The notes: generated from the letters alone by a model not told the origin. 64,000 nt of DNA from Bifidobacterium parmae (GCF_002860365.1 NZ_NMWT01000003.1:62001-126000); one strand, 5' to 3'; shown: positions 17,843 to 26,159, counted from the first letter of the stretch. A program made the numbers and translations.

Positions 17843-17890
17843 TTGACTTCGCCGTAACCTACGGTATCGTAGGTTACGGTAACGTAAGTT
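17843..17890 (+). promoter_or_regulatory. Palindromic operator overlapping a promoter, PAQR gene
   Basis: Perfect 12-base arms CCGTAACCTACG (17852-17863) and CGTAGGTTACGG (17868-17879) are separated by GTAT, and a further half-site GTAACGTAA follows. A TTGACT box at 17843-17848 lies 16 bases before TATCGT (17865-17870), so the palindrome covers the likely -10 region. This is the usual layout for repression by a dimeric regulator such as a TetR-family protein; the regulator itself is not in the window. Confidence 0.6.
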
Positions 17891-17925
17891 GAAGATATGT
17901 CAACAATCGAAAGGCCGGAGGCGGC

Positions 17926-18822
17926 ATGGCATATAAGAGGGAGCTGACGGACGAGCAGCTCAAGGCGAAACGGCAGGCGGTCATCGACGCCCGCGAGCAG
18001 GCGTTGAAGGCGAAGGCGGACGCGGCACGCAGCAAGTCCGAGCTCAAGGCCCAGGAGATCCGGCTCAAGGCGGAGGCGAAGGCGAAACACGTCATCGCCA
18101 AGGGCGAGGCGAAGGCGTTGCGTCTGGAGGGCATCGCACCGGCCGAAGTGGAACGCAAGATCCGCCTCGACGTGCATGGACGCCCGAAGCCCGCCATGCG
18201 CGGCTGGATCCACGCGGTCGCCTCGCCGCTGTCGCTGGCCGCCGGCATCGTGCTCATCTGCCTCGCGCAGGGGGTGGGCCTCAAATGGGCGTGCGCCGTG
18301 TTCATGACCGCCTCGCTCGTGCTGTTCACGAACTCCGCCTGCTACCATCTGGGCGATTGGAGCCCGCACGTCACCGACGTGCTGCGCCGCATCGACCACG
18401 TGAACATCTTCCTGCTCATCGCCGGCACCTACACGCCGGTCTCGTTCGCCCTCCAGCCGTTCTGGCGCAACTTCATCATCATCTCGATGTGGGCGTGCAC
18501 GGCCGTGGCGATGGTCATCCACGTGATCTGGATCTCCGCGCCACGCTGGCTCTACACGGTCGTGTACATCATCTTCGGCATCTACGGGCTCGCGTTCATG
18601 ATGCTGTTCTGGCGCTCCCCCTACGCCGGCCCCGCGGTCGTGATCCTGCTGTGCGCGGGCGGCGCCTGCTACATCCTCGGCGCGATCGTCTACGCGCTGC
18701 GCAAGCCCGATCCGTGGCCCCGCGTGTTCGGCTTCCACGAGATCTTCCACTGCGGCACCGTCGCCGGATACGCCTGCCACATGGTCGCCATCTACATGGT
18801 GATCGTGGCGCTGTGGGTGTGA
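17926..18822 (+). CDS. PAQR / hemolysin III family membrane protein with coiled-coil head
   Basis: 298-aa protein with about seven membrane helices. Family features: SPLSLAAGIVLICLAQG in the first helix, SACYHLGDWS, RRIDHVNIFLLIAGTYTPV, and the C-terminal HEIFHCGTVAGYACH with metal-ligand histidines. Eukaryotic relatives are adiponectin receptors; bacterial members influence membrane lipid homeostasis. The first ~70 residues are a highly charged Ala/Lys/Glu helix (ARSKSELKAQEIRLKAEAKA), most likely a coiled coil, which ordinary hemolysin III proteins lack. The start at 17926 follows a purine-rich GGCCGGAGG site. The upstream palindrome suggests tight control. Confidence 0.85.
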   Translation: MAYKRELTDEQLKAKRQAVIDAREQALKAKADAARSKSELKAQEIRLKAEAKAKHVIAKGEAKALRLEGIAPAEVERKIRLDVHGRPKPAMRGWIHAVASPLSLAAGIVLICLAQGVGLKWACAVFMTASLVLFTNSACYHLGDWSPHVTDVLRRIDHVNIFLLIAGTYTPVSFALQPFWRNFIIISMWACTAVAMVIHVIWISAPRWLYTVVYIIFGIYGLAFMMLFWRSPYAGPAVVILLCAGGACYILGAIVYALRKPDPWPRVFGFHEIFHCGTVAGYACHMVAIYMVIVALWV

Positions 18823-18875
18823 TCCCGGCAGCCGGATGCACGACGGCGCGCGGCACGGACACGGCCGCCACATGC

Positions 18876-18933
18876 GCGAAGGCCCTCGGATCCCCCCGAT
18901 CGATCGAATCGACGGGAATCCGAGGGCCTTCGC
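18876..18933. terminator. Hairpin between PAQR gene and greA
   Basis: Sixteen-base perfect arms (GCGAAGGCCCTCGGAT and its complement) between convergent genes; it can serve both directions. Confidence 0.75.
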
Positions 18934-18962
18934 CGTATCGCGCGTCGCACGCGCCGCCACGC

Positions 18963-19445
18963 TCACACGAGCGGCTTGGACTCCTTGATGGTCACGGAGA
19001 TCTCGCGGCCGTTCGGAGCCTTGTAGCTCACCGTGTCGCCGGCGTTCGCGCCGTTGATGGCGGCGCCGATCGGGGACTCGGGGCTGATGATGTCGTGATC
19101 GGTGGCGATCGACAGGTCGCGCGTGCCGAGCACGAACACCTTCTCGCGGCCCATGATGTCGAGCGTGACGAGGGAGCCGTCGCCCACCTTGCCGGCCGGC
19201 GGGGCGGTGAGGATCTTCGCGTGGCGCAGCTTCACGGTGAGCTCGTCGATGCGGCCCTGGTTGACGCGCTGCGCCTCGCGGGCGGCCTGGTAGCCGCCGT
19301 TCTCGCTCAGATCGCCCTCCGCGCGCGCGGCGGACACCTTGGCGAGGATCTCGTCGCGGTACTCGCCCTCGCGCCAGGCGAGCTCCTCCTTCATCTTGTC
19401 GTACGCCTCCTGCGTGAGCAGGATATCCTTGTCGTCTTCTGCCAT
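18963..19445 (-). CDS. greA: Transcription elongation factor GreA
   Basis: 160-aa GreA. The N-terminal coiled-coil hairpin carries the acidic tip (GDLSENGGYQAAREAQ) that inserts into the RNA polymerase secondary channel and triggers cleavage of backtracked transcripts. The C-terminal FKBP-like domain follows (LVTLDIMGREKVFVLG, ESPIGAAINGANAGDTVSY). Length and motifs are normal for the family. An FKBP gene lies upstream on the same strand with 150 bases between them, including a hairpin, so the two may be separate units. Confidence 0.96.
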   Translation of the reverse strand: MAEDDKDILLTQEAYDKMKEELAWREGEYRDEILAKVSAARAEGDLSENGGYQAAREAQRVNQGRIDELTVKLRHAKILTAPPAGKVGDGSLVTLDIMGREKVFVLGTRDLSIATDHDIISPESPIGAAINGANAGDTVSYKAPNGREISVTIKESKPLV

Positions 19446-19543
19446 GTCTGTTCCTTGTCCTCCCCTGCGATCCGCCGACGTGCCGATGGAGGCCGCCGCG
19501 ACCGGTTCCTTGGGGATATGTGGTTGTCTGTCGTGGTATGCGA

Positions 19544-19570
19544 AAGCGCCGGCGGTTCTCCCCGGCGCTT
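19544..19570 (-). terminator. Short hairpin after the FKBP gene
   Basis: Nine-base arms AAGCGCCGG / CCGGCGCTT with a 9-base loop, followed on the minus strand by TTTCG. A modest intrinsic terminator. Confidence 0.5.
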
Positions 19571-19595
19571 CCTGAAGAATCCGCTGCCGCCGCGC

Positions 19596-20000
19596 TCAGC
19601 GCGTGGAGATGATGTCGATCACGAACACGAGCGTGTCGCCGCCGCCGATGCCGGCCTGCGGGACGCCGCGCGAGCCGTAGCCGTACTCCGGCGGGATGGA
19701 GACGATGAGGCGGGAGCCGACGTTGTGGCCCGGCACGGTCTGGTCCCAGCCCTTGATGACCTGGCCGACGCCGATGCCGAAGCTGGCCGGCTGGTGGCGG
19801 TCGAAGCTGGAGTCGAACGGCTCGCTCTTGCCCCACACGACGCCATGGTAGTTCACGGTGACGGTGTCGCCGCGACGGACCATCGGACCGTCGCCCTCCA
19901 CGACCTCGACGACCTTGAGACCGGCCGGCGCCTCGGCGGTCGGGAACTCGATGACCGGCGTGGTGCCGAACTCGGCCTGCACGGTGGGCATATCAGCCAT
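19596..20000 (-). CDS. FKBP-type peptidyl-prolyl cis-trans isomerase
   Basis: 134-aa cytosolic FKBP; there is no signal peptide or lipobox. Core motifs: VRRGDTVTVNYHGVVWG, FDSSFDR, FGIGVGQVIKGWDQTVPGHNVGSRL, IPPEYGYGSRG and the C-terminal LVFVIDII. It catalyses isomerisation of Xaa-Pro bonds and may assist protein folding. The start at 20000 is a clear ATG with GGAGG upstream (AGGAGGCAGCC). Confidence 0.94.
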   Translation of the reverse strand: MADMPTVQAEFGTTPVIEFPTAEAPAGLKVVEVVEGDGPMVRRGDTVTVNYHGVVWGKSEPFDSSFDRHQPASFGIGVGQVIKGWDQTVPGHNVGSRLIVSIPPEYGYGSRGVPQAGIGGGDTLVFVIDIISTR

Positions 20001-20145
20001 GGGCTGCCTCCTATCTCACTGGGCGCGCGCATGCAGCGGCGCACGCCCGTATACGGAACTCATCCGCAATCGGACACAATGCCGACCATACTAGCACCAC
20101 CGACGCGCGGCGTCCCGCATTCGACCACGCCGGCGTTCGACCGCT

Positions 20146-21606
20146 TCAGCATTCGACCACGTTGACGGCGAGGCCGCCCTTCGAGGTCTCCTTGTACTTG
20201 GCCATCATGTCCTCGCCGGTCTCCTTCATCGTGCGGATCGCCTGGTCGAGGCTCACGATGTGCGAGCCGTCGCCGAGCATGGCCATGCGCACCGCGTTGA
20301 TGGCGGTGTTCGCGGCCATCGCGTTGCGTTCGATGCAGGGGATCTGCACGAGGCCGCCGACCGGATCGCAGGTGAGTCCCAGATTGTGCTCGATGCCGAT
20401 CTCGGCCGCGTTCTCCACCTGCTCGGGGGTGCCGCCCATCACGGCGGCGAGTCCGGCGGCGGCCATCGAGCAGGCTGATCCCACCTCGCCCTGGCAGCCG
20501 ACCTCCGCGCCGGAGATCGACGCGTTGCGCTTGAACAGGTAGCCGATCGCGCCGGCGGTGAGCAGGAACGTGACGACGCCCTGCTCGTTCGCGTCGTCGA
20601 CGAAATGCCAGTAGTAGTGGAGCACGGCGGGGATGATGCCGGCCGAACCGTTGGTGGGGGCGGTCACGATGCGTCCTCCTCCGGCGTTCTCCTCGGAGAC
20701 GGCGAGCGCGAACAGGTCCACCCATGCGGCGTCGGAGCTTTCGAGCACGGCGTCGCGGCGCTGCCGGTCGCGGCGCAGCACGTCGGCGTTGGAGGCGAGT
20801 CGCGCGTACATCTTCGGCGCGCGGCGGGGTACGTCGAGACCGCCGGGCAGCACGGGTTCGGTGGACGAGCAGCCGTGGTTCACGCATTCGCGCATGACGC
20901 GCCACACGTTGTCGATGGCGGCGCGCACCTGCACGCCGGAGCGTGTGGCGGTCTCGTTGGCCCACACGAGTTCGGCGATGCTCAGATGGTGTTCGCGGCA
21001 CAGGTCGACGAGTTCGGAGCAGGAGGAGAACGGGTAGGGCGCGTCCGGGCCGAAGTCGGTGGACGCGGATTCGTCCTCGTCGGCGAACGAGGTGCCTTCC
21101 GGCGGCCGCTCGTGGATGCCGATCATGAGGTCGTCGGGTTTGCCCTGGCGGATGAAGCCGCCGCCGATCGAATACCAGACCTGTTCGTCGACGAGGCTGC
21201 CGGCCGCGTCGAACGCCTGGAACCGCATGCCGTTGGGGTGGGCGGCCATGCGCTTCCACTGTTCGAAGACCATGTCCTTGTCGTAGTGGAATCCGATGCG
21301 TTTGACGCCGGCGAGGTTGAGCGTGTCGTCGAGCGCGCAGGTCTCGCGGATGCGCAGCATGTGCTGCGTGTCGACGGTGGCGGGCACGTTGCCTTCGAGT
21401 CCGGCCATGACGGCGCGGTCGGTGCCGTGGCCGAGACCGGTGAGCGCGAGCGAGCCGTACAGGGTGACTTTGACGCGGTCCGTGCGTTCGACGAGGCCGT
21501 CGTCGCGCATCGAGGCGACGAACGCGTGCGCGGCGGACATCGGTCCGACGGTGTGCGACGAGCTGGGGCCGACGCCGATGGAGAACATGTCGAGGACGCT
21601 GAACAT
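20146..21606 (-). CDS. sdaA: L-serine dehydratase, single-chain iron-sulphur type
   Basis: 486-aa enzyme converting L-serine to pyruvate and ammonia. The beta part is N-terminal ([20 protein letters not shown], with the His/Ser-rich active-site loop), and the alpha part is C-terminal. The oxygen-sensitive [4Fe-4S] cluster is held by cysteines in [28 protein letters not shown] and [17 protein letters not shown]. An internal low-conservation linker joins the two parts. It lies 46 bases downstream of the small membrane protein gene and has AAGGAGGAACCCCC before its ATG. Confidence 0.93.
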   Translation of the reverse strand: MFSVLDMFSIGVGPSSSHTVGPMSAAHAFVASMRDDGLVERTDRVKVTLYGSLALTGLGHGTDRAVMAGLEGNVPATVDTQHMLRIRETCALDDTLNLAGVKRIGFHYDKDMVFEQWKRMAAHPNGMRFQAFDAAGSLVDEQVWYSIGGGFIRQGKPDDLMIGIHERPPEGTSFADEDESASTDFGPDAPYPFSSCSELVDLCREHHLSIAELVWANETATRSGVQVRAAIDNVWRVMRECVNHGCSSTEPVLPGGLDVPRRAPKMYARLASNADVLRRDRQRRDAVLESSDAAWVDLFALAVSEENAGGGRIVTAPTNGSAGIIPAVLHYYWHFVDDANEQGVVTFLLTAGAIGYLFKRNASISGAEVGCQGEVGSACSMAAAGLAAVMGGTPEQVENAAEIGIEHNLGLTCDPVGGLVQIPCIERNAMAANTAINAVRMAMLGDGSHIVSLDQAIRTMKETGEDMMAKYKETSKGGLAVNVVEC

Positions 21607-21652
21607 GGGGGTTCCTCCTTATCTGCCTTGTCTGGCTGCCTGACCCGCCCGG

Positions 21653-22222
21653 CTACCTGCCGAGCGCGGAGAACATCATCACCGCGCAGACGAGTCCGAG
21701 CGCGGCGAGCGCGATCTGCGCGACGAGCAGGCCAATCGCGGTCTTGCGTCTGGCGGCAAGTTTCGGCGCGTGCGCCTGGCCGAGCATGGTGGCGATGAAT
21801 CCGAACGCCGCATAGTTGACGGCGATGGCGGCCACGTCGCCGTTGGCGAGCACGACGCCGTTGAGCGGCTGGTCGAGCGAGTTCATCACCGAGGTCATCA
21901 CGAACAGGCCCCACACGCCGTAGCCAATCGCGCCGACGACGCCGTAGGCGATGGGCTTGAACTTGTCGCGCATGCGCAGGGTGAACGATTCGACGCACCA
22001 CAGGAGCGCGAAGCCGACGACGTATGTGTAGGCGACGGCGACGAACGTGACGACGAGCGCCCACGGCACGAGGGAGGCGACGTTGCCGATCATCGCGAGG
22101 TAGAAGCCGGAGCAGGCGATCGCGCCGACGGTGAGCGCGGTGCCGACGATGATGTTCTGCGCGAGCATGATCGGCAGTCCGGTCGTGGTGTCCTTGTCGA
22201 CGTGGGTCCAGCTGGACGGCAT
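21653..22222 (-). CDS. Four-helix membrane protein of unknown function
   Basis: 190-aa protein with four or five hydrophobic segments (NIIVGTALTVGAIACSGFYL, WALVVTFVAVAYTYVVGFAL, PIAYGVVGAIGYGVWGLFVM, VNYAAFGFIATMLGQ, LLVAQIALAALGLVCAVMMF). I do not recognise the family. It is immediately upstream of the serine dehydratase gene on the same strand, so it may be co-expressed with it. The start at 22222 has AAGGAGAGG 5-6 bases upstream; the open frame continues further upstream, but only through the tRNA gene. Confidence 0.75.
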   Translation of the reverse strand: MPSSWTHVDKDTTTGLPIMLAQNIIVGTALTVGAIACSGFYLAMIGNVASLVPWALVVTFVAVAYTYVVGFALLWCVESFTLRMRDKFKPIAYGVVGAIGYGVWGLFVMTSVMNSLDQPLNGVVLANGDVAAIAVNYAAFGFIATMLGQAHAPKLAARRKTAIGLLVAQIALAALGLVCAVMMFSALGR

Positions 22223-22345
22223 GGCGTTCCTCTCCTTCACGTGTTTGTGGCCGGGACGGGGAACGAGCCTAGCCGCCGTATGTTTCGGCGGTTTGTTTCC
22301 GGATGATGACGGGTGGTGACGGCTTGCGCCGCGAACGATGGGAAG

Positions 22346-22425
22346 TGCCCCCGGCGGGACTCGAACCCGCACGCCGAAGCGATCGATTTTAAGTCGACTG
22401 CGTCTACCGATTTCGCCACGGGGGC
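22346..22425 (-). tRNA. tRNA-Leu (anticodon UAA)
   Basis: The cloverleaf is visible on the minus strand. Acceptor arms GCCCCCG (22425-22419) and CGGGGGC (22353-22347) are followed by discriminator A at 22346. The anticodon loop CTTAAAA gives UAA at 22391-22389. The variable arm is of the extended type, and the T-arm is GCGGGTTCGAGTCCCGC. CCA is not encoded. It sits in a 323-base gap (22223-22545) between the membrane protein and ppx, in which nothing else was recognised apart from a short GC-rich direct repeat at the right end. Confidence 0.95.
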
Positions 22426-22545
22426 CTTGGCCGGTGGGAACCGACCGTGTCATTGTACTATGCGCCGCGCCCGCGTGTCGGGTCGCGGCGCACGGTCGTG
22501 TCCGGTCACGTCACGTGAAACCGGGTCGCGTCACGCGGAATCGCG

Positions 22546-23544
22546 TCACGCGGCGAGCAGACGACGTCCGTAATCGAGGACGATGCCGTCGAGCAGGCCG
22601 TGCTCGCTCGCCACGTACGAGTCGATGGCCTCGCCGTGGTCGATCCGCGCGGCCTCGCTCACCTTGGCGAGCACGCGGTTCCAGACGACGGCGCCGCCGC
22701 CCACCACGTCGATGCGCCCGGGATGGATCGTCTTGTAGGCGCGGCGCTGTTCGCGCGTCATGCGCAGGAACAGGTCGTCGATGCCGGTCGCGTCGGCGAT
22801 GGACAGGCGGTGGCCGTCGACGATGGAGTGGTCGTACTCCTTCAGTCCGATGGCGAGCGCGGTCATCGTGGTCACGGTGCCGGACACGCCGATGATGGTG
22901 CGCGCCTTGCCGGCGGGCACGGTACGGAACGCCTCGTCGATGTGCGCGTCGATGTCGGCGACGGCCTCGGCGATCTCCTCCTCGGTGGGCGGGTCGGTCC
23001 TGAGGTGCCGTTCGGTCATGCGCACGGAGCCGATGTTCATCGAATACGCGGCCTGCACCTGCGTGGCGGGCGCGGTCTCGCCGTCGCCGCCGATGACGAG
23101 TTCGGTGGAGCCGCCGCCCAGGTCGACGACCAGATAGGGCGGCCTGAGGTCGGCGCGGTCGACGACCGACGTGGCGCCGAGGAAGCTCAGGTCGGCCTCC
23201 TCCGTGCCGGGGATGACCTCGGGGCGTACGCCGAGGATCGCCTCGATGCCGTCCTCGAACTCCTCGCGGTTCTCGGCGTCGCGCGTGGCGGAGGTGGCTA
23301 CGAAGCGGATGCCGTCGACCGGATGCTCGGCGAGGATGCCGGCGAACTCGCGCGCCGCCTCGTAGGCGCGTTCCAGCGCCTCGTCGGCGAACCGGTGCGT
23401 CTTGTCGACGTCCTGGCCGAGTCGGATGACGCGCAGCTGGCGCGGCACGATCTCGGTCATGCCGTGTTCGTCGACGCGCGCGATCTTCAGTCGGATGGAG
23501 TTGGTGCCGCAGTCGATTCCCGCGACGGTCACCGCCTTGCCCAT
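22546..23544 (-). CDS. Exopolyphosphatase / guanosine pentaphosphatase (Ppx/GppA)
   Basis: 332-aa ASKHA-fold phosphatase. Motifs: AGIDCGTNSIRLKIA (phosphate 1 loop), RFVATSATRDAEN, VVDLGGGSTELVIGG (phosphate 2 loop) and IIGVSGTVTTMTALA. Members hydrolyse inorganic polyphosphate or pppGpp; the short length fits the actinobacterial single-domain Ppx. The start at 23544 follows AAGGAAAGGAAG, and the DUF501 gene stops only 17 bases upstream. The order eno - septum gene - DUF501 - ppx is widespread in actinobacteria. Confidence 0.92.
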   Translation of the reverse strand: MGKAVTVAGIDCGTNSIRLKIARVDEHGMTEIVPRQLRVIRLGQDVDKTHRFADEALERAYEAAREFAGILAEHPVDGIRFVATSATRDAENREEFEDGIEAILGVRPEVIPGTEEADLSFLGATSVVDRADLRPPYLVVDLGGGSTELVIGGDGETAPATQVQAAYSMNIGSVRMTERHLRTDPPTEEEIAEAVADIDAHIDEAFRTVPAGKARTIIGVSGTVTTMTALAIGLKEYDHSIVDGHRLSIADATGIDDLFLRMTREQRRAYKTIHPGRIDVVGGGAVVWNRVLAKVSEAARIDHGEAIDSYVASEHGLLDGIVLDYGRRLLAA

Positions 23545-23561
23545 GATGCTTCCTTTCCTTG

Positions 23562-24122
23562 TCAGTCCAGCACGCTGCAGCGGCATACGGCCGGGTCGAA
23601 CTCGTCCTTCACGCGGTCGAGCACCATGTCGCCGATCGGGTTGGCGCCGCGGCCCATGACGAGCGACTGGGCGATCAGCGCGTGCAGGCATTTGACGCGC
23701 ACGGGCATGCCGCCGGCCGACGTGCCTTCGATATGTTCCTCGGTGTCGCCGAGCTTGGCGGCGATCTCGTGGCGGAACGCGAGGTACAGCTCGTGCGCGT
23801 GCGCGTAGGCGGCCTTCACGTCCTCGTCCTCGGCGACGAGTCTGCTGTATTCCTGCATCACGCCGTCGGCCTCCACGTGCGAGGCGGCTTTGACGGCCTC
23901 CGGGCTGGTCAGATAGCAGGTGGTGGGGAACGGCACGCCGCCGGGCAGCAGCGGACGGGTGACGACGGCGAGCGGACGGCCACACACGCAGCGCGCGCCG
24001 ACGGCGGCCATGCCGCGCGGGTAGCGTCCGAGCTGGTGTTCGACGATGGCGATGTCGGCTTCGGTGGCCGGGTGGTCGAGGATCTGGTCGGCCAGTGCGG
24101 TCGGGTCGATGGTGGTGGTCAC
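23562..24122 (-). CDS. DUF501 family protein
   Basis: 186-aa conserved actinobacterial protein of unknown biochemistry. Visible features: a CVCGRP cysteine pair near residue 45, an invariant-looking segment PLLPGGVPFPTTCYLTSPEAVKAASHVEADGVM, and a C-terminal Cys pair (CRC). The cysteines suggest metal binding. The start at 24122 overlaps the septum-initiator stop by 4 bases (24119-24122), and ppx follows 17 bases downstream. Its constant place between a divisome protein and ppx suggests a housekeeping role. Confidence 0.88.
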   Translation of the reverse strand: MTTTIDPTALADQILDHPATEADIAIVEHQLGRYPRGMAAVGARCVCGRPLAVVTRPLLPGGVPFPTTCYLTSPEAVKAASHVEADGVMQEYSRLVAEDEDVKAAYAHAHELYLAFRHEIAAKLGDTEEHIEGTSAGGMPVRVKCLHALIAQSLVMGRGANPIGDMVLDRVKDEFDPAVCRCSVLD

Positions 24123-24691
24123 TGTTGGTCCTTCTTGGTCGTGGTCGTATCCGTCGAGGTGGAGCCGGAATCCTGCTGGTTCTTCTGTGTTCCGGTCGTC
24201 CCCTGCGTGCCCGTGGAGTTCTTGGGCAGCGGTTCGTCGGCCTTCTTGAACGCGTACGAGAGCTCACTGTACCAAGGCAGCTGCTTCGACGTGTCCGTGT
24301 CGTCGCCGGTCTTCTTGCCGGTGCCGCTGCCGTCGCCGGTCACGGCCTGCGGGTTCTGCACGCGGACCGGCGTCTCGCCGGGGAAGACGAAGCCGAGGCG
24401 TTCGCGCGCCTGCGCGGCCACGTAGTTCTTGTCGTCCCAGCGGGAGATGTCGTTCTCCAGCTCCTGCTTCTGGGCGACGAGCGCCGCCTCCTCGCGCTTG
24501 AGGCTGTTGAGGTGGGCGAGGTCGGCCGCGTACGTGTTGAACGTGGAGACGAGCTGGATGGTGCCGACCGCGATGATGAACAGGGAGACGAAGAAGGCGA
24601 TCGGGCCGGAGTTGCCGGAACGACGGTTCCTCTTCGCTTTCGCGGCGGACTTGGCGTCCCCCGCGCGTGGTATCCGGTTCCGTGTGGTCAT
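24119..24691 (-). CDS. Septum formation initiator (FtsB/DivIC-like)
   Basis: 190-aa single-pass membrane protein. A basic cytosolic N-terminus (KSAAKAKRNRRSGNSG) is followed by one membrane helix (IAFFVSLFIIAVGTIQLVS), a coiled coil (LNSLKREEAALVAQKQELENDI), then the DivIC signature WDDKNYVAAQARERLGFVFPGET and a long Thr/Gln/Asp-rich tail. These proteins form the FtsB-like part of the divisome. The start is set at 24691 (MTTRNRIP), just after a terminator-like hairpin; an upstream in-frame ATG at 24763 would read through that hairpin. No strong ribosome-binding site is visible before 24691. Confidence 0.85.
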   Translation of the reverse strand: MTTRNRIPRAGDAKSAAKAKRNRRSGNSGPIAFFVSLFIIAVGTIQLVSTFNTYAADLAHLNSLKREEAALVAQKQELENDISRWDDKNYVAAQARERLGFVFPGETPVRVQNPQAVTGDGSGTGKKTGDDTDTSKQLPWYSELSYAFKKADEPLPKNSTGTQGTTGTQKNQQDSGSTSTDTTTTKKDQQ

Positions 24692-24694
24692 GGG

Positions 24695-24736
24695 CAACAA
24701 AATACCCGTCGCGTTCGACGGAACACGACGGGCATT
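24695..24736 (-). terminator. Intrinsic terminator downstream of the low-GC cassette
   Basis: Arms CGACGGGTATT and AATGCCCGTCG pair (one G-U) and are followed on the minus strand by ATTTTGTT. It closes the two-gene cassette, only 4 bases before the septum-gene start. Confidence 0.7.
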
Positions 24737-24765
24737 CTGCTGCTGCGCTATGGCCGCCCTCATGC

Positions 24766-25524
24766 TTACCTGGAACGTTCAGCTCTTTTTCGCAACCACT
24801 TGCGTATCATTATCACGCCTAAAGCTGCACCAGATACGGCAGGTATCGCCAATGCCAGCGGAATCGTAAAGGAATCATCGGTCTGCTGCTTGTTCGTGTT
24901 CACAGGAGCTCCGCCACTCTCTGTAGATGAAGCAGATAATAGTTTCCGCTCCTGTATTTCCCGCAGTGCCTCATCAACCGGCCGCTCCCCATCCGACAGT
25001 TTTTGCGCATTGTCATTCATCGGCGACAACCGATTCCCCTGCAACGAGAACATTGCATACGATGGAACATCGAAGATGATTTCACTATTCGATGAGGAAC
25101 TATCTATGCACTGGGCCAGAGTCATGTCAGGATAGAACGTCGCCATGGAGGGACCTTCATCCGATTCCTCCACGGTTGCCACGCCAACAATTTCTCCGTG
25201 AATCGCAATGGAAACCCCCCATCGATGTTGAGTCGCACTTCCCAGGTACGACTCGGAAATGTCATCCGTTGACTGCCATACCTCGCGAAGACGCCTGATT
25301 TCATTGAATTCAATCGTGTCCGCATTGACATCCGAAGCATCACGACCGTTCGCCTCCAAACCGGTAGAAACCAGCATCGCCGTTGCCTCTCGCGTCTTTG
25401 TCTGTTGAAGATACGCACGAATCGTATCGTCATGTCCGATTCCTATGGCATATGGAATCGGCATGGCAACCAACGCAACCAGTAATACAACGGAAAGATA
25501 GCATTTGCATATAAGTGCCCTCAT
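24766..25524 (-). CDS. Membrane protein of unknown function, partner of the secreted protease
   Basis: 252-aa protein that I do not recognise. An N-terminal hydrophobic segment (LSVVLLVALVAMPIPYAIGI) is a signal peptide or anchor. An extracellular middle of about 190 residues is Ser/Asp/Glu-rich, and a C-terminal membrane helix (FTIPLALAIPAVSGAALGVI) is followed by a strongly basic end (RKWLRKRAERSR). There is no LPxTG motif. The start at 25524 has GGGAGG 8 bases upstream and lies 4 bases after the protease stop, so the pair is an operon. Base composition is far lower in GC than its neighbours, which points to acquisition by transfer. Confidence 0.7.
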   Translation of the reverse strand: MRALICKCYLSVVLLVALVAMPIPYAIGIGHDDTIRAYLQQTKTREATAMLVSTGLEANGRDASDVNADTIEFNEIRRLREVWQSTDDISESYLGSATQHRWGVSIAIHGEIVGVATVEESDEGPSMATFYPDMTLAQCIDSSSSNSEIIFDVPSYAMFSLQGNRLSPMNDNAQKLSDGERPVDEALREIQERKLLSASSTESGGAPVNTNKQQTDDSFTIPLALAIPAVSGAALGVIMIRKWLRKRAERSR

Positions 25525-25528
25525 GGCG

Positions 25529-26116
25529 CTAGCCTCCCATCCCATATCGGCTATGAGTCCATACATGCCTTTGATCTTCAACCACGTTCTCGTAAAGGGC
25601 CGATGTCATATAGGGTAATAACGGATCCATATATGCAACAACAAAAAAATTCGGGTCATACTGATATCCGCTGATAACCATCATATGACCGCCAGTGAAA
25701 CCACCGGATTCTTCCGAACTTGTCGAGGTTTTCCATCCCCATCGCATCAGCATGGGACTATTATGTCTGATGCCGTTCATTATTTCGTCTTGTGTCAAGG
25801 CGCGCTGCACTATGGTGCCCCGATTTACGACGCCACCACCTGCCATTGCCTTGCCGACATGATAGAAATCTCCTGTCTCATTGGGACAATCGCTTGACGT
25901 TTTCCCCCACCGATAGTATTGACATTGCGTATCATTCACACCGCCGAAATACAACGACAAACTCTTTGAAACAGCGACCCAACACCAATTACTTTTGGCT
26001 TGTTGAACTATCGGCACTGAGAGATACTTATTTTCGGATGCATAGGCGGATGGAGTTAAAGGAGATAATGTCAGTATAATCAAAAAAGCTACGAAAGATA
26101 TAAAACTTCTTTTCAA
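25529..26116 (-). CDS. Secreted papain-like (C39-like) cysteine peptidase
   Basis: 195-aa secreted protein. A signal peptide (residues 1 to ~26, ending SAYA) is followed by a compact papain-like domain: Gln39 and Cys45 in VQQAKSNWCWVAVS (oxyanion Gln six residues before the nucleophile), His144 in GGHMMVISGY, and Asp164 in YMDPL. Cys65 and Cys77 may form a disulphide. The closest pattern is the BtrH/C39-like and AvrRpt2-like secreted peptidases; the target is unknown. The start codon is TTG at 26116, directly after an in-frame stop, with AAAGGG upstream. Low GC, e.g. 28 of 60 bases G or C at 25921-25980. Confidence 0.72.
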   Translation of the reverse strand: MKRSFISFVAFLIILTLSPLTPSAYASENKYLSVPIVQQAKSNWCWVAVSKSLSLYFGGVNDTQCQYYRWGKTSSDCPNETGDFYHVGKAMAGGGVVNRGTIVQRALTQDEIMNGIRHNSPMLMRWGWKTSTSSEESGGFTGGHMMVISGYQYDPNFFVVAYMDPLLPYMTSALYENVVEDQRHVWTHSRYGMGG

Positions 26117-26129
26117 TCATCTATCCCTT

Positions 26130-26159
26130 TCAATGACATCATTGTCAATGACAAGTATA
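26130..26159 (-). promoter_or_regulatory. Candidate promoter/leader of the low-GC cassette
   Basis: On the minus strand TATACT (26159-26154) is a good -10. Downstream of it the nonamer TCAATGACA (plus strand) occurs twice (26130-26138, 26145-26153), and TGACA-TCAT-TGTCA forms a small palindrome at 26134-26147. Confidence 0.35.

Noticed and set aside
22222-22453. N-terminal extension of the four-helix membrane protein
   Set aside because: The extension would translate the tRNA-Leu gene; the start at 22222 has its own ribosome-binding site.
22526-22553. Direct repeat TCGCGTCACGCGG next to ppx
   Set aside because: Two adjacent 13-base copies in a very GC-rich stretch, the second inside the ppx 3' end; probably chance or slippage.
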